DNA of 64,000 nt from Mycobacterium barrassiae (GCF_025822765.1 NZ_JACKUK010000033.1:1-64000); one strand, 5' to 3'; shown: positions 16,103 through 26,844, counted from the stretch's first letter. Notes: a model not told the origin generated them from the sequence alone. A program made the numbers and translations.

Positions 16103-17323
16103 ATGCGCGTCCTGGCCATGTTCCGCGTGCACAACGGCGAGGACGTGCTGCCCCGGGTGCTGGAATCCCTCGCCGGCTGGTGTGACGACATCTACGCGAT
16201 CGACGACCGCAGCACAGACGGTAGCGCGAAGATCCTGCAGGAGCACCCCGCGATCACCAATGTCGTGCGCGCCCGCTCCGATCTCCCGCAAACGCCGTGG
16301 CTGATACCCGAACCGCCGGGCCTCGAATTGCTGTATCGCATGGCGGATTTCTGCCGCCCCGACTGGATTTTCATGATCGACTCCGATCAGGTGGTCGAGT
16401 CCGACGTCGACATCCGCGAAATGCTCGCCGGAGTCCCCGACGATGTTGCGGCGCTGATGTGTCCGATGATCCCGCACTGGGACGATCCGCAATACCCCGA
16501 GATGATCCCCGTCATGGGCACCGCCGAATCGATGCGAGGGCCGTTCTGGCGGTGGAGCCCCGGTCTGCGTGCCGGGACACGCGAAATCCACAACCCGCAC
16601 TGGCCGGCGAACATCACCGAACGCGGACGCATCGGCGTGGTCAACGACGTCCGGTTGTTGCACACCGGGTGGTCGACCCTGGCTGAACGGATCGGCAAAG
16701 TCGAGCACTACCGGAAGCTCGACCCCGACTCCGAGTTGAACTACGGCGTGCCTTACGACCGTGCGCTGCTGTTCGGATACGCCTACGAGGAGATCGACCT
16801 ACTCCAGTCGGATTACGAGCGGCGCGTGCGCGGCGACTTCGAACCCGCCGAGCCGGGCACCCGGCTACCCGTCGACCGCGATCGGCTCGCGCTCGCATCC
16901 GGCTACGGCCAACGGGCCACCGGGTTCCACCCCGGCGTCGACTTCGCCGCCGCGCCCGGAACCCCCGTCTACGCCGTGAACTCCGGGATCGTCAGCCACG
17001 TCGATGACCTGGACGACGACGGTCTTCGATCGGTGACGATCGCGGGAGCCAACGGCGAAACCGTCTACGTCTTCCGACCGGGTGACGGCCGCCAGATCGA
17101 CATCGACGCCCGAGTCGACGCGGGCGCCGAGCTCGGAGTCCTGCGGGTGCAGAGCGGATCTGCCGACGGCTTCGTGCATTTCGAGGTGCGCGTCGACGGC
17201 GAGCACATCAACCCCGTGCGCTACCTCGCCAACATGGGCCTGAAGCCGTGGCCCCCGGCAGGACGGCCACGTCCGGTATCGGGTACCTACCCGCCGTCAT
17301 CGCCGTGCACGATCATCGTCTGA
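16103..17323 (+). CDS. GT2-like glycosyltransferase fused to a degenerate M23 peptidase domain
   Basis: The N-terminal half (about 1-240 of 406) is a family 2-like glycosyltransferase: [14 protein letters not shown] and the metal-binding FMIDSDQ, with [12 protein letters not shown] further on. The C-terminal part (about 265-385) is an M23/LytM-like fold. H276-x3-D280 (HPGVD) is kept, but the usual HxH is F357-V358-H359 (FVHFEVR), so one zinc ligand is missing and peptidase activity is doubtful. The domain may instead bind glycan or peptide. No signal peptide or transmembrane segment is evident. ATG 16103 follows AAGGAGAAGACG; an ATG 27 bases upstream lacks a site. Confidence 0.8.
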   Translation: MRVLAMFRVHNGEDVLPRVLESLAGWCDDIYAIDDRSTDGSAKILQEHPAITNVVRARSDLPQTPWLIPEPPGLELLYRMADFCRPDWIFMIDSDQVVESDVDIREMLAGVPDDVAALMCPMIPHWDDPQYPEMIPVMGTAESMRGPFWRWSPGLRAGTREIHNPHWPANITERGRIGVVNDVRLLHTGWSTLAERIGKVEHYRKLDPDSELNYGVPYDRALLFGYAYEEIDLLQSDYERRVRGDFEPAEPGTRLPVDRDRLALASGYGQRATGFHPGVDFAAAPGTPVYAVNSGIVSHVDDLDDDGLRSVTIAGANGETVYVFRPGDGRQIDIDARVDAGAELGVLRVQSGSADGFVHFEVRVDGEHINPVRYLANMGLKPWPPAGRPRPVSGTYPPSSPCTIIV

Positions 17324-18344
17324 GCTGATCCTCCAGCGCCCGCGCAGAACGGATCGTGGAGCGCACCTCCTGCAGCAATTTGGCCGGATGCTGTTGATCC
17401 AGAGTGCTCAGCCGGTTGTACCTCTCTACGCCGAAACCCGCTGACTCCAACCGTATCTCGTATGGCAGCGCCAGCGTCCGCAGCGCCTCGAAGTGCAGGT
17501 ACGGCACCAACGGCTGACCCGTCACCATGAGACACGACGAACCGTGCATGTTCGCGTTCCTCGCCGCGAACGTATAGGTATCCGCGGAATTGGCCCGACG
17601 GCGTTCCGGGTCAGGCGATGGTGTCTCGAGCAACATGATGGGCAATCCCAATTCATTGCTGTCAGGTGGGAAACGCCAAACCGTCTCGTTGCGCTGCACC
17701 TGATCGACGCGGCGCGTCACATGTTCGACGACCTCGCCGACGTCGATCCCGAACACGTCGCGGGCGGCGGCGATCATCAACTCGAACTCGGTGTTGGCGC
17801 CCGGTGCACACACGGCGACGGCGTCCTGTTCGGACTCCAGCAACCGGCGAGACGCCGCCGCCAGGACGACATTGCCGATCCGACGACCGGTAGCCATCTC
17901 GCGCGCGTAGCGGGTTCGAAGCAGGTTTGTGTAGCGCCCGCCACCGATGACCACGACATGATCGAAATCACCTGCAATCGGGCGTAATTCGTCGATCAGC
18001 CCCAGTTCACCCGCCAAGTGCTCGATCCGTTCGAGCTGCGCGACAGCCAGGTCGAGACGTCGGATGAGCCACCTGACCGCCCCGCCCGCGTCCTGATTGG
18101 TGAGCCGACCGGCACTTTGCTCTCGCGCCTTGCCGCGGTAATCCCACACCTCGCTGAACTCGTCCAGGAAACTCAGTCGATCACTCAGCGTGAGCCCCGG
18201 CGGGATGCTGCCGCCGAACATGCCGACCAGTTCGGCGAGGGCGGGATGGGTGCACCACGCCTCGATCTGGCCGAGATAGTCAGCGGCGATGCCGCTTTCG
18301 ATTCGGTGGACTGCGGGCCGACCACCGCCGGGCACAACACTCAT
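17313..18344 (-). CDS. Conserved hypothetical protein, Rossmann-like
   Basis: I do not recognise a named family with confidence. The 343-residue product has a helical N-terminal half ([27 protein letters not shown]). Its second half looks like an alpha/beta nucleotide-type fold: [59 protein letters not shown] and a final [38 protein letters not shown]. These patterns recall DUF218-type proteins, which are linked to envelope glycan metabolism. GAGGAATGGCGC precedes ATG 18344. It overlaps the 3' end of the GT2/M23 gene by 11 bases and is divergent from a sugar epimerase, so a role in glycan synthesis is possible but unproven. Confidence 0.6.
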   Translation of the reverse strand: MSVVPGGGRPAVHRIESGIAADYLGQIEAWCTHPALAELVGMFGGSIPPGLTLSDRLSFLDEFSEVWDYRGKAREQSAGRLTNQDAGGAVRWLIRRLDLAVAQLERIEHLAGELGLIDELRPIAGDFDHVVVIGGGRYTNLLRTRYAREMATGRRIGNVVLAAASRRLLESEQDAVAVCAPGANTEFELMIAAARDVFGIDVGEVVEHVTRRVDQVQRNETVWRFPPDSNELGLPIMLLETPSPDPERRRANSADTYTFAARNANMHGSSCLMVTGQPLVPYLHFEALRTLALPYEIRLESAGFGVERYNRLSTLDQQHPAKLLQEVRSTIRSARALEDQLRR

Positions 18345-18464
18345 GCGCCATTCCTCTGTCTGGACCGCTCGAAAACCATTCGATGACACGCTTTCGTGTA
18401 CTGCCAGCCGCAATAGGTGGTAATCATATTGCTGCAAATGTCGTAGGACGGGAGCACTTTTGCG

Positions 18465-19415
18465 GTGAGGATTCTCGTTACCGGCGGCGCCGGCTTTCAA
18501 GGGAGCCACCTGTGCGAGGCTCTTCTCGCCAGAGGGCACCACGTGACGGCCCTCAACACTTTCTCGCTCGCCTGCAAGCAGAACCTGTCAGAAGTCATCG
18601 GTAACAACCGAGCCGACATCGTGTTCGGTTCGGTCACCGACTGGGAATGCGTCAGCAAGACGGTGCGCGATCACAGCGTGATCTTCCATCTGGCGGCGAA
18701 CGTCAATGTCGACAAATCGCTACACGATCCGAGGAGCTTCGTCGACACCAACGTGGTGGGCACTCAAAACGTGCTCGAGGCCGCGCGCGAGCACGGGGTG
18801 CGGGTGATTCTCGCGTCGACCTGTGAGGTGTACGGCGACGGACATCGCCTCAGTGGGGCAATGCTTCTGGATGAAACGGCCGAACTGAGACCCAACAGCC
18901 CGTATGCCGCGTCGAAGGCTGCCGCCGATCGTCTCGCGTACTCCTACTACCGGTCCTATGGCATGGACATCACAATCGTCCGTCCGTTCAACATCTTCGG
19001 TGAGCGCCAGAAGAGTGGCGCGTACGGTGCCCTCATCCCGATCCTCGTCCGCAAGGCCCTGAAAGGTGAGGATCTCGTCGTGTTCGGCGACGGGAGCGCC
19101 ACCCGGGACTATCTCCACGTCAGCGATGTTGTGGACGCGTACGGACTGGTGCTGGATACGCCCGATCTCGCGGGCCAGGCCATCAATTTCGCCAGCGGCA
19201 CGAACACCCGCGTGCGCGATATCGCCGACTACATAGCGGACAAACTCGGCACAAAAGTGGTGAACGGATCCCCGCGGCCAGGGGAGGTGACCCGCTTCCC
19301 GGCATCCATCGAGCGCGCGCGAAGTATCGGATTCGAACCGAAGGTGAAGATTTGGGAAGGGATCGATCGCTACATCGAGTGGGCGCGACGGCAGCCCCTC
19401 GAACCACCTCAGTGA
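18465..19415 (+). CDS. NAD-dependent sugar epimerase/dehydratase (extended SDR)
   Basis: The 316-residue protein has the extended SDR layout: NAD-binding TGGAGFQGSHLCEALLARGH, HLAANVNV, STCEVYGDG and the catalytic YAASK. The C-terminal region (RPFNIFGERQ, FGDGSATRDYLHVSDVVDA) is typical of nucleotide-sugar 4-epimerases and 4,6-dehydratases. It would convert an NDP-hexose in the cytoplasm for envelope glycan synthesis. The glycine motif has GGAGFQG where GGAGFIG is usual. GTG 18465 is the start, since the Rossmann strand begins there. It neighbours two glycan-related genes. Confidence 0.88.
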   Translation: MRILVTGGAGFQGSHLCEALLARGHHVTALNTFSLACKQNLSEVIGNNRADIVFGSVTDWECVSKTVRDHSVIFHLAANVNVDKSLHDPRSFVDTNVVGTQNVLEAAREHGVRVILASTCEVYGDGHRLSGAMLLDETAELRPNSPYAASKAAADRLAYSYYRSYGMDITIVRPFNIFGERQKSGAYGALIPILVRKALKGEDLVVFGDGSATRDYLHVSDVVDAYGLVLDTPDLAGQAINFASGTNTRVRDIADYIADKLGTKVVNGSPRPGEVTRFPASIERARSIGFEPKVKIWEGIDRYIEWARRQPLEPPQ

Positions 19416-19425
19416 GGTGAGCTCC

Positions 19426-20199
19426 TCAGCCCCGCAACGGTTTGCGGGCCTCGACCAGGACGCGCGTGGGATAGGTCACGAACCGTCCCTCCTCCTCGAT
19501 CTGCTCGTGGATCGCGCGCAGCCGCGTGAGAAAGGGCTCCGCCGTGAAATCCGGTACATCCCAGATCAACTTGCGCAGAAAGTAGACGACTGCACCGATG
19601 TCGAAGTACTCCGCGGCGAGCTTCTCGATGCGGATATCCAGTACCTGCAACCCGGCAGCCTGAGCCTGCGCCTCCTGAACCGACGGCTCCATGTGCGCGC
19701 CCAGGTCTGGCATGGGTCCCAAGACCGCTTCGATCAGCTCGATCGCGGTCGCCGGGCCGGGATGCTGGGCGAGATAGGTGCCCCCTGGCCGCAGAACCCG
19801 CGCGATCTCACTCCACCACACCGCAATGGGGTGCCGGCTGGTGACAAGGTCGAACGCTTCGTCGGCGAACGGCAGCGGGGGTTCGTTGCGGATCAGTAGG
19901 ACGGCGACGCCGCGGGGATTGAGCCGGTGCGCCGCCCGGGCCGCATTGGGTGGCCATGACTCGGTGGCCGCCATGGTCGGCGGGAACTTCTCCACGCCGG
20001 AGAGCACCTCTCCGCCGCCGGTCTGCAGGTCCAGCGCGGCTGACACGCCGGCCAACCGTCGGCTCATCATTCGCTGAAAACCCCACGACGGCCGCTCTTC
20101 CGTGGCGCGCCCGTCGAGCCAGGAGAAGTCCCAGCCGTCGACAGGAGCGGCCACCGCCTCCGCGAGCAATTGCTCGAACGTCCCGCCCACCGAGATCAC
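19426..20199 (-). CDS. SAM-dependent methyltransferase
   Basis: The 257-residue protein has the class I methyltransferase fold: motif I AALDLQTGGGEVLSGV, the acidic/hydrophobic motif FADEAFDLVTSRHPIAVWWSEIARVLRPGGTYLAQ, and later VYFLRKLIWDVPDF. It would methylate a small molecule or cofactor using S-adenosylmethionine. GTG 20199 overlaps the TGA of the MFS gene (GTGA), so the two are translationally coupled. A much longer open frame reaching upstream is antisense-like Arg-rich sequence and is not used. A transporter plus methyltransferase pair is compatible with modification and export of a compound. Confidence 0.85.
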   Translation of the reverse strand: MISVGGTFEQLLAEAVAAPVDGWDFSWLDGRATEERPSWGFQRMMSRRLAGVSAALDLQTGGGEVLSGVEKFPPTMAATESWPPNAARAAHRLNPRGVAVLLIRNEPPLPFADEAFDLVTSRHPIAVWWSEIARVLRPGGTYLAQHPGPATAIELIEAVLGPMPDLGAHMEPSVQEAQAQAAGLQVLDIRIEKLAAEYFDIGAVVYFLRKLIWDVPDFTAEPFLTRLRAIHEQIEEEGRFVTYPTRVLVEARKPLRG

Positions 20200-21422
20200 C
20201 CAGCCACCGGTGTCCGGCCGGGCGCGCGCGCTGCCACGAGGGCGGCCAGTGCGCAGAGCACCAGGATGATGAGCACCGGCCAGATCGCGGTGACGAGGGC
20301 GAGCTGTCCGAAGACCGCGCCCAGGATCCCGGTGGCCACGGCGACGAGCGTAGCGGCGAAGCTGATCAATACCGCACGTTCTTCCTCGGCGGCGTAGGCG
20401 CTGATCCACGAAACCATCCCGGCCGCAACGGCGGCGTTGGCCAGCACGACGAGGAAGAAGACGACACCGTACGCCCAAAGGCGTGGTTCGGTCGTGACGA
20501 GTTCGTTGGCCGCGCAGACCACGGTTGCGACACCCCCGACGATCGCACTCGACATGAGTATGCCGCGGACTCCGAACCTGCCGAACACCCTGCGCCACAC
20601 GAACGAGCCGGCGACCAGACCCGCCGCCGAACTGATCACGATCAGGTGCAGGCTCTCCGCCGTGTCGACGTGGGCGAGCGCGGTGCGAAGCGAGAAGAAC
20701 GTCTCGCTCACGAGGATCGGCACGAAGACGAGCTGGGCCGCCAGGAACACCCGGTACCAACGGGTTTCGCGGACCACGGCGATACCTTCGCGAAAGTCCT
20801 CGATCATCCGACGCGTTACGCCGACAGTCGGTGACGTTGACGGCCCGACCATCATCGCGGCCACGAAGGCGATCCCCATCGCTGCGGCGCTGAGCCAGAG
20901 GACATCGAGGTGTCCGTCCGCGGCGTCGCGGTGGGGCAGCAGCGGTATGAGCCCCAGCGTCCCGATGACGGTCAGGATGGCACCCAACGCCTGCTGGTTG
21001 AGCACCAAGTCGTTGCGTCGCGTTTCGGTCAGCGCGCGCGAGATGATGCCGGCGTAGGCATTGTTGGCCACGCCCATGGCGCCGCCGATGAGCACCGACG
21101 ACGACAGGAAGGCGAATACAACCAGCGTGTTGTACAGCGCCGCCACAGCGACGAAGACGGTCAGGACGGCGATGGTGGCCGAGGCGACGGCGATGATCAT
21201 GTTCTGGTGGCGCCCTGACCACTTCACCGCCAGCGGAGACAGCGCGTTTCCGACGACGAAGCCGACACTGAAGCTCGGGACGACGAGACCGGCCGCCCGA
21301 CTCATGCCCTCGGATGCCATGAGAAACGGCAGGACGGCGAGCACGCTGCCCAACTGGGCGCCCATGAAATAGAAGGCGCCAAACCCCATCAGCGCCTGAT
21401 ACCGGCTCTCGGCGATGGCCAC
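20196..21422 (-). CDS. Major facilitator superfamily transporter
   Basis: The 408-residue protein has about 12 transmembrane helices and the arrangement of the MFS, with a loop around SPLAVKWSGRHQNMIIAVA after helix 2 and a longer cytoplasmic linker near TRRMIEDFREGIAVVRETRWYRVFLAAQ between the halves. It would export or import a small molecule by proton coupling. It lacks clear signatures of a known substrate class. GTG 21422 opens with MAIAESRYQALMGFGAFYF. It is coupled to the downstream methyltransferase; the 186-base gap upstream holds no other gene. Confidence 0.88.
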   Translation of the reverse strand: MAIAESRYQALMGFGAFYFMGAQLGSVLAVLPFLMASEGMSRAAGLVVPSFSVGFVVGNALSPLAVKWSGRHQNMIIAVASATIAVLTVFVAVAALYNTLVVFAFLSSSVLIGGAMGVANNAYAGIISRALTETRRNDLVLNQQALGAILTVIGTLGLIPLLPHRDAADGHLDVLWLSAAAMGIAFVAAMMVGPSTSPTVGVTRRMIEDFREGIAVVRETRWYRVFLAAQLVFVPILVSETFFSLRTALAHVDTAESLHLIVISSAAGLVAGSFVWRRVFGRFGVRGILMSSAIVGGVATVVCAANELVTTEPRLWAYGVVFFLVVLANAAVAAGMVSWISAYAAEEERAVLISFAATLVAVATGILGAVFGQLALVTAIWPVLIILVLCALAALVAARAPGRTPVAG

Positions 21423-21608
21423 CGCGTGCCCGTCTCCTCCCGGTGTCGATCGACGCGATGGCGTCGCCCTGACCGTCGATGGTGTCAGGTCGAAAGAGAA
21501 CGTGCTGATGATTCAGGGTGTTAACCGCCGACCGGTATTCGTGCGCCGGTGAGAGGAGCCGAAACCCCCGCCTTGTCGGCTTGAAAGTGGGTCGGACCGT
21601 GTCGGTGA

Positions 21609-22670
21609 CTATCGCGTGGGCATGTTCGCGAGTTCGACGGCCCGACTTAGCGTCTCACGATCGACGATGTCGGCAGCATTCATCGGTTCGGTGAGGACGC
21701 CCGACTCGGTCGCGATGTCGATCATGAATTTCACGCTCTCCTCTGAAAGACCGCCGTCGTCCGTCCAGAACGGATATCGCAGGATGAGGTCGAACAGCTC
21801 TCTGAGGGATTCTTCGGACGGCGGGGATTCGACGTAATCGTGGACCGCGGTTCGGAATAGGGCGAAGTCCGTCTTGAGTGCTTTCATGGCGCGTAGCGTG
21901 GTGGCGCAGTACCTGGCGGCGAGTTCGCGGTTCTGTGCGAGCCAATCCGCTCGGGCGGCCTGCGCTACCTTGATGAATCCGGGGGCGTTCTCGTACAGGG
22001 TCGCGATCAGCACCGGTCTGTTCACCGTTGCTTTGGCGCCGTCGTATTGCGTGTCGTGAATCACCGTGGCATCGAGCTCGCCAGCGGCCCACGCGGCCGT
22101 TCGAGCGTTTGCGGTTTCGATGATCTGCTCATTCGGAATTTCGTGGATGTCGCGGGGCTCGCCGATACCGCTCAGCAGGGCGTTGAGCACGATGGCTCCA
22201 GCGCCGCCCGGGCTGTCGATACCCACCCGGGTCGACGGATCGAACAGCTGGCTGGCGGTGTTCACACCGTTGGCGCCTGCCAGGACGAAGTCGTCCATGC
22301 TGACGTAGGGGCAGAACATCTTGACGTTCTCGCCGTGCTCGCGTGCATCCAAGATTGCGGAGACCGACGTCGCCAAGACCTCCGTCTTTCCGTCGAGCAA
22401 GGTCTGTACCGCGTTGGTGTGGTCATCGAATTTCGTGACGTTCTGCTCGACGCTCATCGTCAACCCGAAGTCGCCACCGTAATTGGCGATGCCGAAGACC
22501 AGCGGGATCTGCGACGCCTGTGGTTGCGAACCCAGCACGACGCGCAGCGAATCCCCGCCTGGCTCGGCCGGTTGGGCTGAGACGGAGCCGCAACCTGCGA
22601 GCGTGAGCGCGGCGACAATGCTGACGGTCGTCAAGCAGGCCGCTCGCGTTCGATGACTCTTTGTTGACAC
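21609..22670 (-). CDS. ABC-type substrate-binding lipoprotein (SsuA/NMT1-like)
   Basis: The 353-residue protein starts with a lipoprotein signal peptide (TTVSIVAALTLAGC, lipobox LAGC at about residue 26). The body is a two-lobed periplasmic-binding fold of the SsuA/ThiY/NMT1 class (LRVVLGSQPQASQIPLVFGIANYGGDFGL..., DGKTEVLATSVSAI, VGIDSPGGAGAIVLNALLSGIGE). It would bind an aliphatic sulfonate, pyrimidine precursor or similar ligand outside the membrane. GTG 22670 follows AGGGAGAGCC. No permease or ATPase gene lies within the window, so it either uses a transporter elsewhere or acts in sensing. Confidence 0.85.
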   Translation of the reverse strand: MSTKSHRTRAACLTTVSIVAALTLAGCGSVSAQPAEPGGDSLRVVLGSQPQASQIPLVFGIANYGGDFGLTMSVEQNVTKFDDHTNAVQTLLDGKTEVLATSVSAILDAREHGENVKMFCPYVSMDDFVLAGANGVNTASQLFDPSTRVGIDSPGGAGAIVLNALLSGIGEPRDIHEIPNEQIIETANARTAAWAAGELDATVIHDTQYDGAKATVNRPVLIATLYENAPGFIKVAQAARADWLAQNRELAARYCATTLRAMKALKTDFALFRTAVHDYVESPPSEESLRELFDLILRYPFWTDDGGLSEESVKFMIDIATESGVLTEPMNAADIVDRETLSRAVELANMPTR

Positions 22671-22807
22671 GGCTCTCCCTGATTCTCATTCGTCGTCGGC
22701 TTGTCGAGCACGCGGCAGAGCGACAAACGACTCGCTGCGTGTAGTGCGATTGCGATCAGTCGACGGAGCCCGACGTGAGCGCTACGGGATGAACTTCCGA
22801 TTCTCGG

Positions 22808-22878
22808 AGCCGGTGACGGGAATCGAACCCGCGTTCTCAGCTTGGGAAGCTGATGTTCTGCCATTGAACTACACCGGC
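22808..22878 (-). tRNA. tRNA-Gly (anticodon CCC)
   Basis: On the minus strand, acceptor strand GCCGGTG pairs with CACCGGC, followed by discriminator U. The anticodon stem TCAGC/GCTGA encloses the loop TTCCCAA, giving anticodon CCC for GGG codons. The T arm CGGG-TTCGATT-CCCG is intact, and CCA is not encoded. It lies just upstream of dcd, the same neighbourhood as in other mycobacteria. Confidence 0.95.
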
Positions 22879-22936
22879 ACGCCTGGCATGAGCCAGTGAT
22901 CAGGAAGGCTAACACCCGAGCGGCTACGCTCGTCGC

Positions 22937-23509
22937 GTGCTGCTCTCCGATCGCGACATCAGGTCCGAAATCGCCGCCGGTCGGTTGGGCATCGACCCGT
23001 TCGAAGAATCACTGATCCAGCCGTCGAGCGTCGACGTGCGGCTGGACAACCTGTTCCGGGTGTTCAACAACACCCGCTACACCCACATCGACCCGGCACT
23101 GCGCCAGGACGACCTCACCACGCTGGTCGAGCCCAAGGAGGGCGAGCCGTTCGTCCTTCACCCCGGCGAGTTCGTCCTCGGCTCGACGCTGGAACGGTGC
23201 TCGCTGCCCAACGACCTCGCCGGCCGGCTCGAAGGCAAGTCGTCGCTCGGCAGGCTCGGCCTGCTGACCCACTCCACCGCGGGCTTCATCGACCCGGGTT
23301 TCAGCGGGCACATCACGCTGGAACTGTCCAACGTCGCGAATCTGCCGATCACGCTGTGGCCGGGCATGAAGATCGGTCAGCTGTGCCTGCTGCGGCTGAC
23401 CAGCCCCGCCGAACATCCTTATGGCAGTTCGCAGGCGGGCTCCAAGTACCAGGGCCAGCGCGGGCCCACGCCCTCGCGCTCGTATCTGAACTTCGTCAAG
23501 TCCAGCTGA
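22937..23509 (+). CDS. dcd: dCTP deaminase
   Basis: The 190-residue protein matches dCTP deaminase: N-terminal [22 protein letters not shown], the active-site stretch [32 protein letters not shown] and the closing C-terminus [20 protein letters not shown]. It forms dUTP (or dUMP, in the bifunctional actinobacterial type) from dCTP for thymidylate synthesis, as a cytoplasmic homotrimer. GTG 22937 gives the standard length. Its place next to tRNA-Gly and upstream of udgA matches the mycobacterial core order, except that amt and a proline-rich protein gene lie between dcd and udgA here. Confidence 0.97.
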   Translation: MLLSDRDIRSEIAAGRLGIDPFEESLIQPSSVDVRLDNLFRVFNNTRYTHIDPALRQDDLTTLVEPKEGEPFVLHPGEFVLGSTLERCSLPNDLAGRLEGKSSLGRLGLLTHSTAGFIDPGFSGHITLELSNVANLPITLWPGMKIGQLCLLRLTSPAEHPYGSSQAGSKYQGQRGPTPSRSYLNFVKSS

Positions 23510-23539
23510 GCTCGCTCGGCAGAAGACTGTGAGGTTTCG

Positions 23540-23573
23540 GTAATCGCGCCGAAACACGAAACATGCCGGAAAC
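23540..23573 (+). promoter_or_regulatory. Tandem GlnR-like boxes upstream of amt
   Basis: GTAAT-N6-GAAAC (23540-23555) and GAAAC-N6-GAAAC (23558-23573) resemble the actinobacterial GlnR consensus gTnAC-N6-GaAAC. They sit 67 bases before the amt start, matching nitrogen-limitation control of ammonium transporters. Confidence 0.6.
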
Positions 23574-23639
23574 ATCGCCGCCGCGTGGCTGAAACCTACG
23601 GTCGAAATGCTTCGTCGGAACTTCGCCGAAGGAGCCGAC

Positions 23640-24956
<1,317 letters not shown>

Positions 24957-25203
24957 ACGCGGCTACCGGCGGAATTTGAACGGCCTGAGGCGTTCGGCCG
25001 TTGACCCGAGTAGGGTCGAGGTACCGGCGTCGTCGGGGCGCCGGAGCTGCCCAATGTCGGATCGGACTTGATCGGCTGCAGCAAATGCGTTCGGGATGTA
25101 ACGCCCATGCTGAGCAAGTCGATTAAGTACTAGTTGTCGGCCGGTGCGGAGTGCGAGGCCCATCAGCGAACTTGATAGCGTAGCAAACTTTTTGGAGGGG
25201 TCA

Positions 25204-26844
25204 GTGGACATCGTGCTGGGTGTGTCGACCACACCTACGACGGTCCGCATGGTGCTGGTCGAGGGGGAGATGGCCGACGGGGTGACCGTCGATCACGACT
25301 CGTTCGACGTCACCACGAACGAAGGCTCGGCAAACTCGGCAGCGGAGCAGGTCGTCGAGGCCATCCTGGGCACCCAGGAGAGCGCCGCCGCGGGTGGCCA
25401 TCACCTGAGGTCGGTCGGCATCACCTGGAGTGATCATTCCCAGGGCGCGGCACTGCGTGACGCCCTCGCGGCCAGGGGCCTGGACGACGTGATGCTGGTG
25501 TCCGCGGGCCACGCCGCCGCGGAGCTTGCCCAGGCCGCGGGTCGCGCGGTCGGGTACGACACCACCGCACTGTTGTTCGTCGATCGCGACACAGCGACCC
25601 TTTCGGTCGTGCAGTCCGACGACGGGTCGGTGGTCAAGGTGCTCAGCCGCAGTCTGCACGGCGGCGATGCGATGGGGATCCTGACCGAGATGGCGGCCGC
25701 CGTCGACGCGCAGGATTCGCCGCCGCAGGGCATGTTCGTCGTCGGCTCGGGCGTCGACGTGTCGTCGGTGAGGGAACACCTTCAGCATCTGGTCAGCCTC
25801 CCTGTCAGCGCGCCCGATGAACCCGAACTGGCACTGGCTCGCGGCGCCGCATTGGCCGCCGCCAACGCGCCGGCGCTGGAGTCGTCCACCGTGGGGCTCG
25901 CCTATTCGCAGGATCCCGACGGCCCGACCGCGGGTTCGGCTCTCGCGGGCCTGGCCGGCGCCGAGACGCAGCTGGCTGCGGTCGGCTCCGATGGGGCATC
26001 CCTCGACGACTACGACCCCCAGACCGAACTGCAGCTGTCTGACGGGGAGCGTAAGCCGTTCCTGCTCGTGGGTAGTGCGCTGACGTCCATCTTCGTCGTC
26101 GGCGTTGTGGCGCTGGTCATTTCGTTGGCGGTGAGTATCCGCCCGACGGCCGACCAACGGCCCAGCCCCGGCCAGAACGCGCTCGTTCCGACCGTCGTGC
26201 CGGCGGCCCCGGCGCCGGCGCCGGCTCCGGAAGCGAAGCCGGCCGAGGTGCCGCCGCCTGCGCCGCCACCGGCCGCACAGACCATCAAGCCGCCGGTACC
26301 CGTTGCGCAGCAGGTTCCGCAGGCGCCGCCTCGGACCGTGTACGTGGAGGCTCCGCCGCCCGCGGCGCCGCCGCCCGCCGCCCCGGCGCCCGCACCTGCC
26401 GCGCCGCCGCCTGCCCCGGCGCCGGTGCCGGTGTACATCCCGCCGCCCGTGTACAACCCGCCGCCGATCTACCGGCCGTGGAACCCGCCGTGGCGGCCGC
26501 CGTATCTGAATCCGAAGCCGTGGAATCCGCCGAAGTGGAATCCACCGTGGGACGACGAACCGGAGGAGCAGCCGGAGCTGCCACAGACTCCGCAGCTCCC
26601 GCAGGTCCCGCAGCAGCCGCAGCAGCCGCAGGTCCCGCAGCAACCCCAGGTTCCGCAGCAACCCCAGGTTCCGCAGGTGCCGCAGTCGCCGTCCCAGGGC
26701 TCAGGGGGCTCGGGCTCCGGGTCTAACGGCTCCGGCTCAAGTCGTAGCCCCTACAACCCGGGTTCGCAATACCCCGGAGCGGGATCCTCGCGCCGTGGTG
26801 GTGGCGGAGGCGGGTGCTTCCTGATCTTCTGCAGCGGAGGCTGA
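25204..26844 (+). CDS. Membrane protein with actin/Hsp70-like N-domain and proline-rich exterior tail
   Basis: The 546-residue product has three parts. Residues 1-260 look like an actin/Hsp70-type fold (DIVLGVSTTPTTVRMVLVEG, TTALLFVDRDTATLSVV, FVVGSGVDVSSVREHL, ELALARGAALAAANAP), the kind annotated as DUF7159 in mycobacteria. A single transmembrane helix follows (FLLVGSALTSIFVVGVVALVISL, about 285-308). The rest is a Pro/Ala- then Pro/Gln-rich tail (repeated PQQPQVPQQPQ) ending in a glycine-rich GGGGCFLIFCSGG with two cysteines. GTG 25204 follows GGAGGGG. Topology suggests a cytoplasmic sensor head and a wall-spanning tail. Function unknown. Confidence 0.8.
   Translation: MDIVLGVSTTPTTVRMVLVEGEMADGVTVDHDSFDVTTNEGSANSAAEQVVEAILGTQESAAAGGHHLRSVGITWSDHSQGAALRDALAARGLDDVMLVSAGHAAAELAQAAGRAVGYDTTALLFVDRDTATLSVVQSDDGSVVKVLSRSLHGGDAMGILTEMAAAVDAQDSPPQGMFVVGSGVDVSSVREHLQHLVSLPVSAPDEPELALARGAALAAANAPALESSTVGLAYSQDPDGPTAGSALAGLAGAETQLAAVGSDGASLDDYDPQTELQLSDGERKPFLLVGSALTSIFVVGVVALVISLAVSIRPTADQRPSPGQNALVPTVVPAAPAPAPAPEAKPAEVPPPAPPPAAQTIKPPVPVAQQVPQAPPRTVYVEAPPPAAPPPAAPAPAPAAPPPAPAPVPVYIPPPVYNPPPIYRPWNPPWRPPYLNPKPWNPPKWNPPWDDEPEEQPELPQTPQLPQVPQQPQQPQVPQQPQVPQQPQVPQVPQSPSQGSGGSGSGSNGSGSSRSPYNPGSQYPGAGSSRRGGGGGGCFLIFCSGG

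Noticed and set aside
19426-21222. Methyltransferase extended to about 598 residues
   Set aside because: Sequence upstream of GTG 20199 is antisense-like and overlaps the MFS gene; the GTGA overlap marks the true start.
24957-25203. Small gene between amt and the Pro-rich membrane protein
   Set aside because: Only short frames without a ribosome site or family resemblance are seen; a weak hairpin AACGGC...GCCGTT at about 24977-25000 is the only structure.
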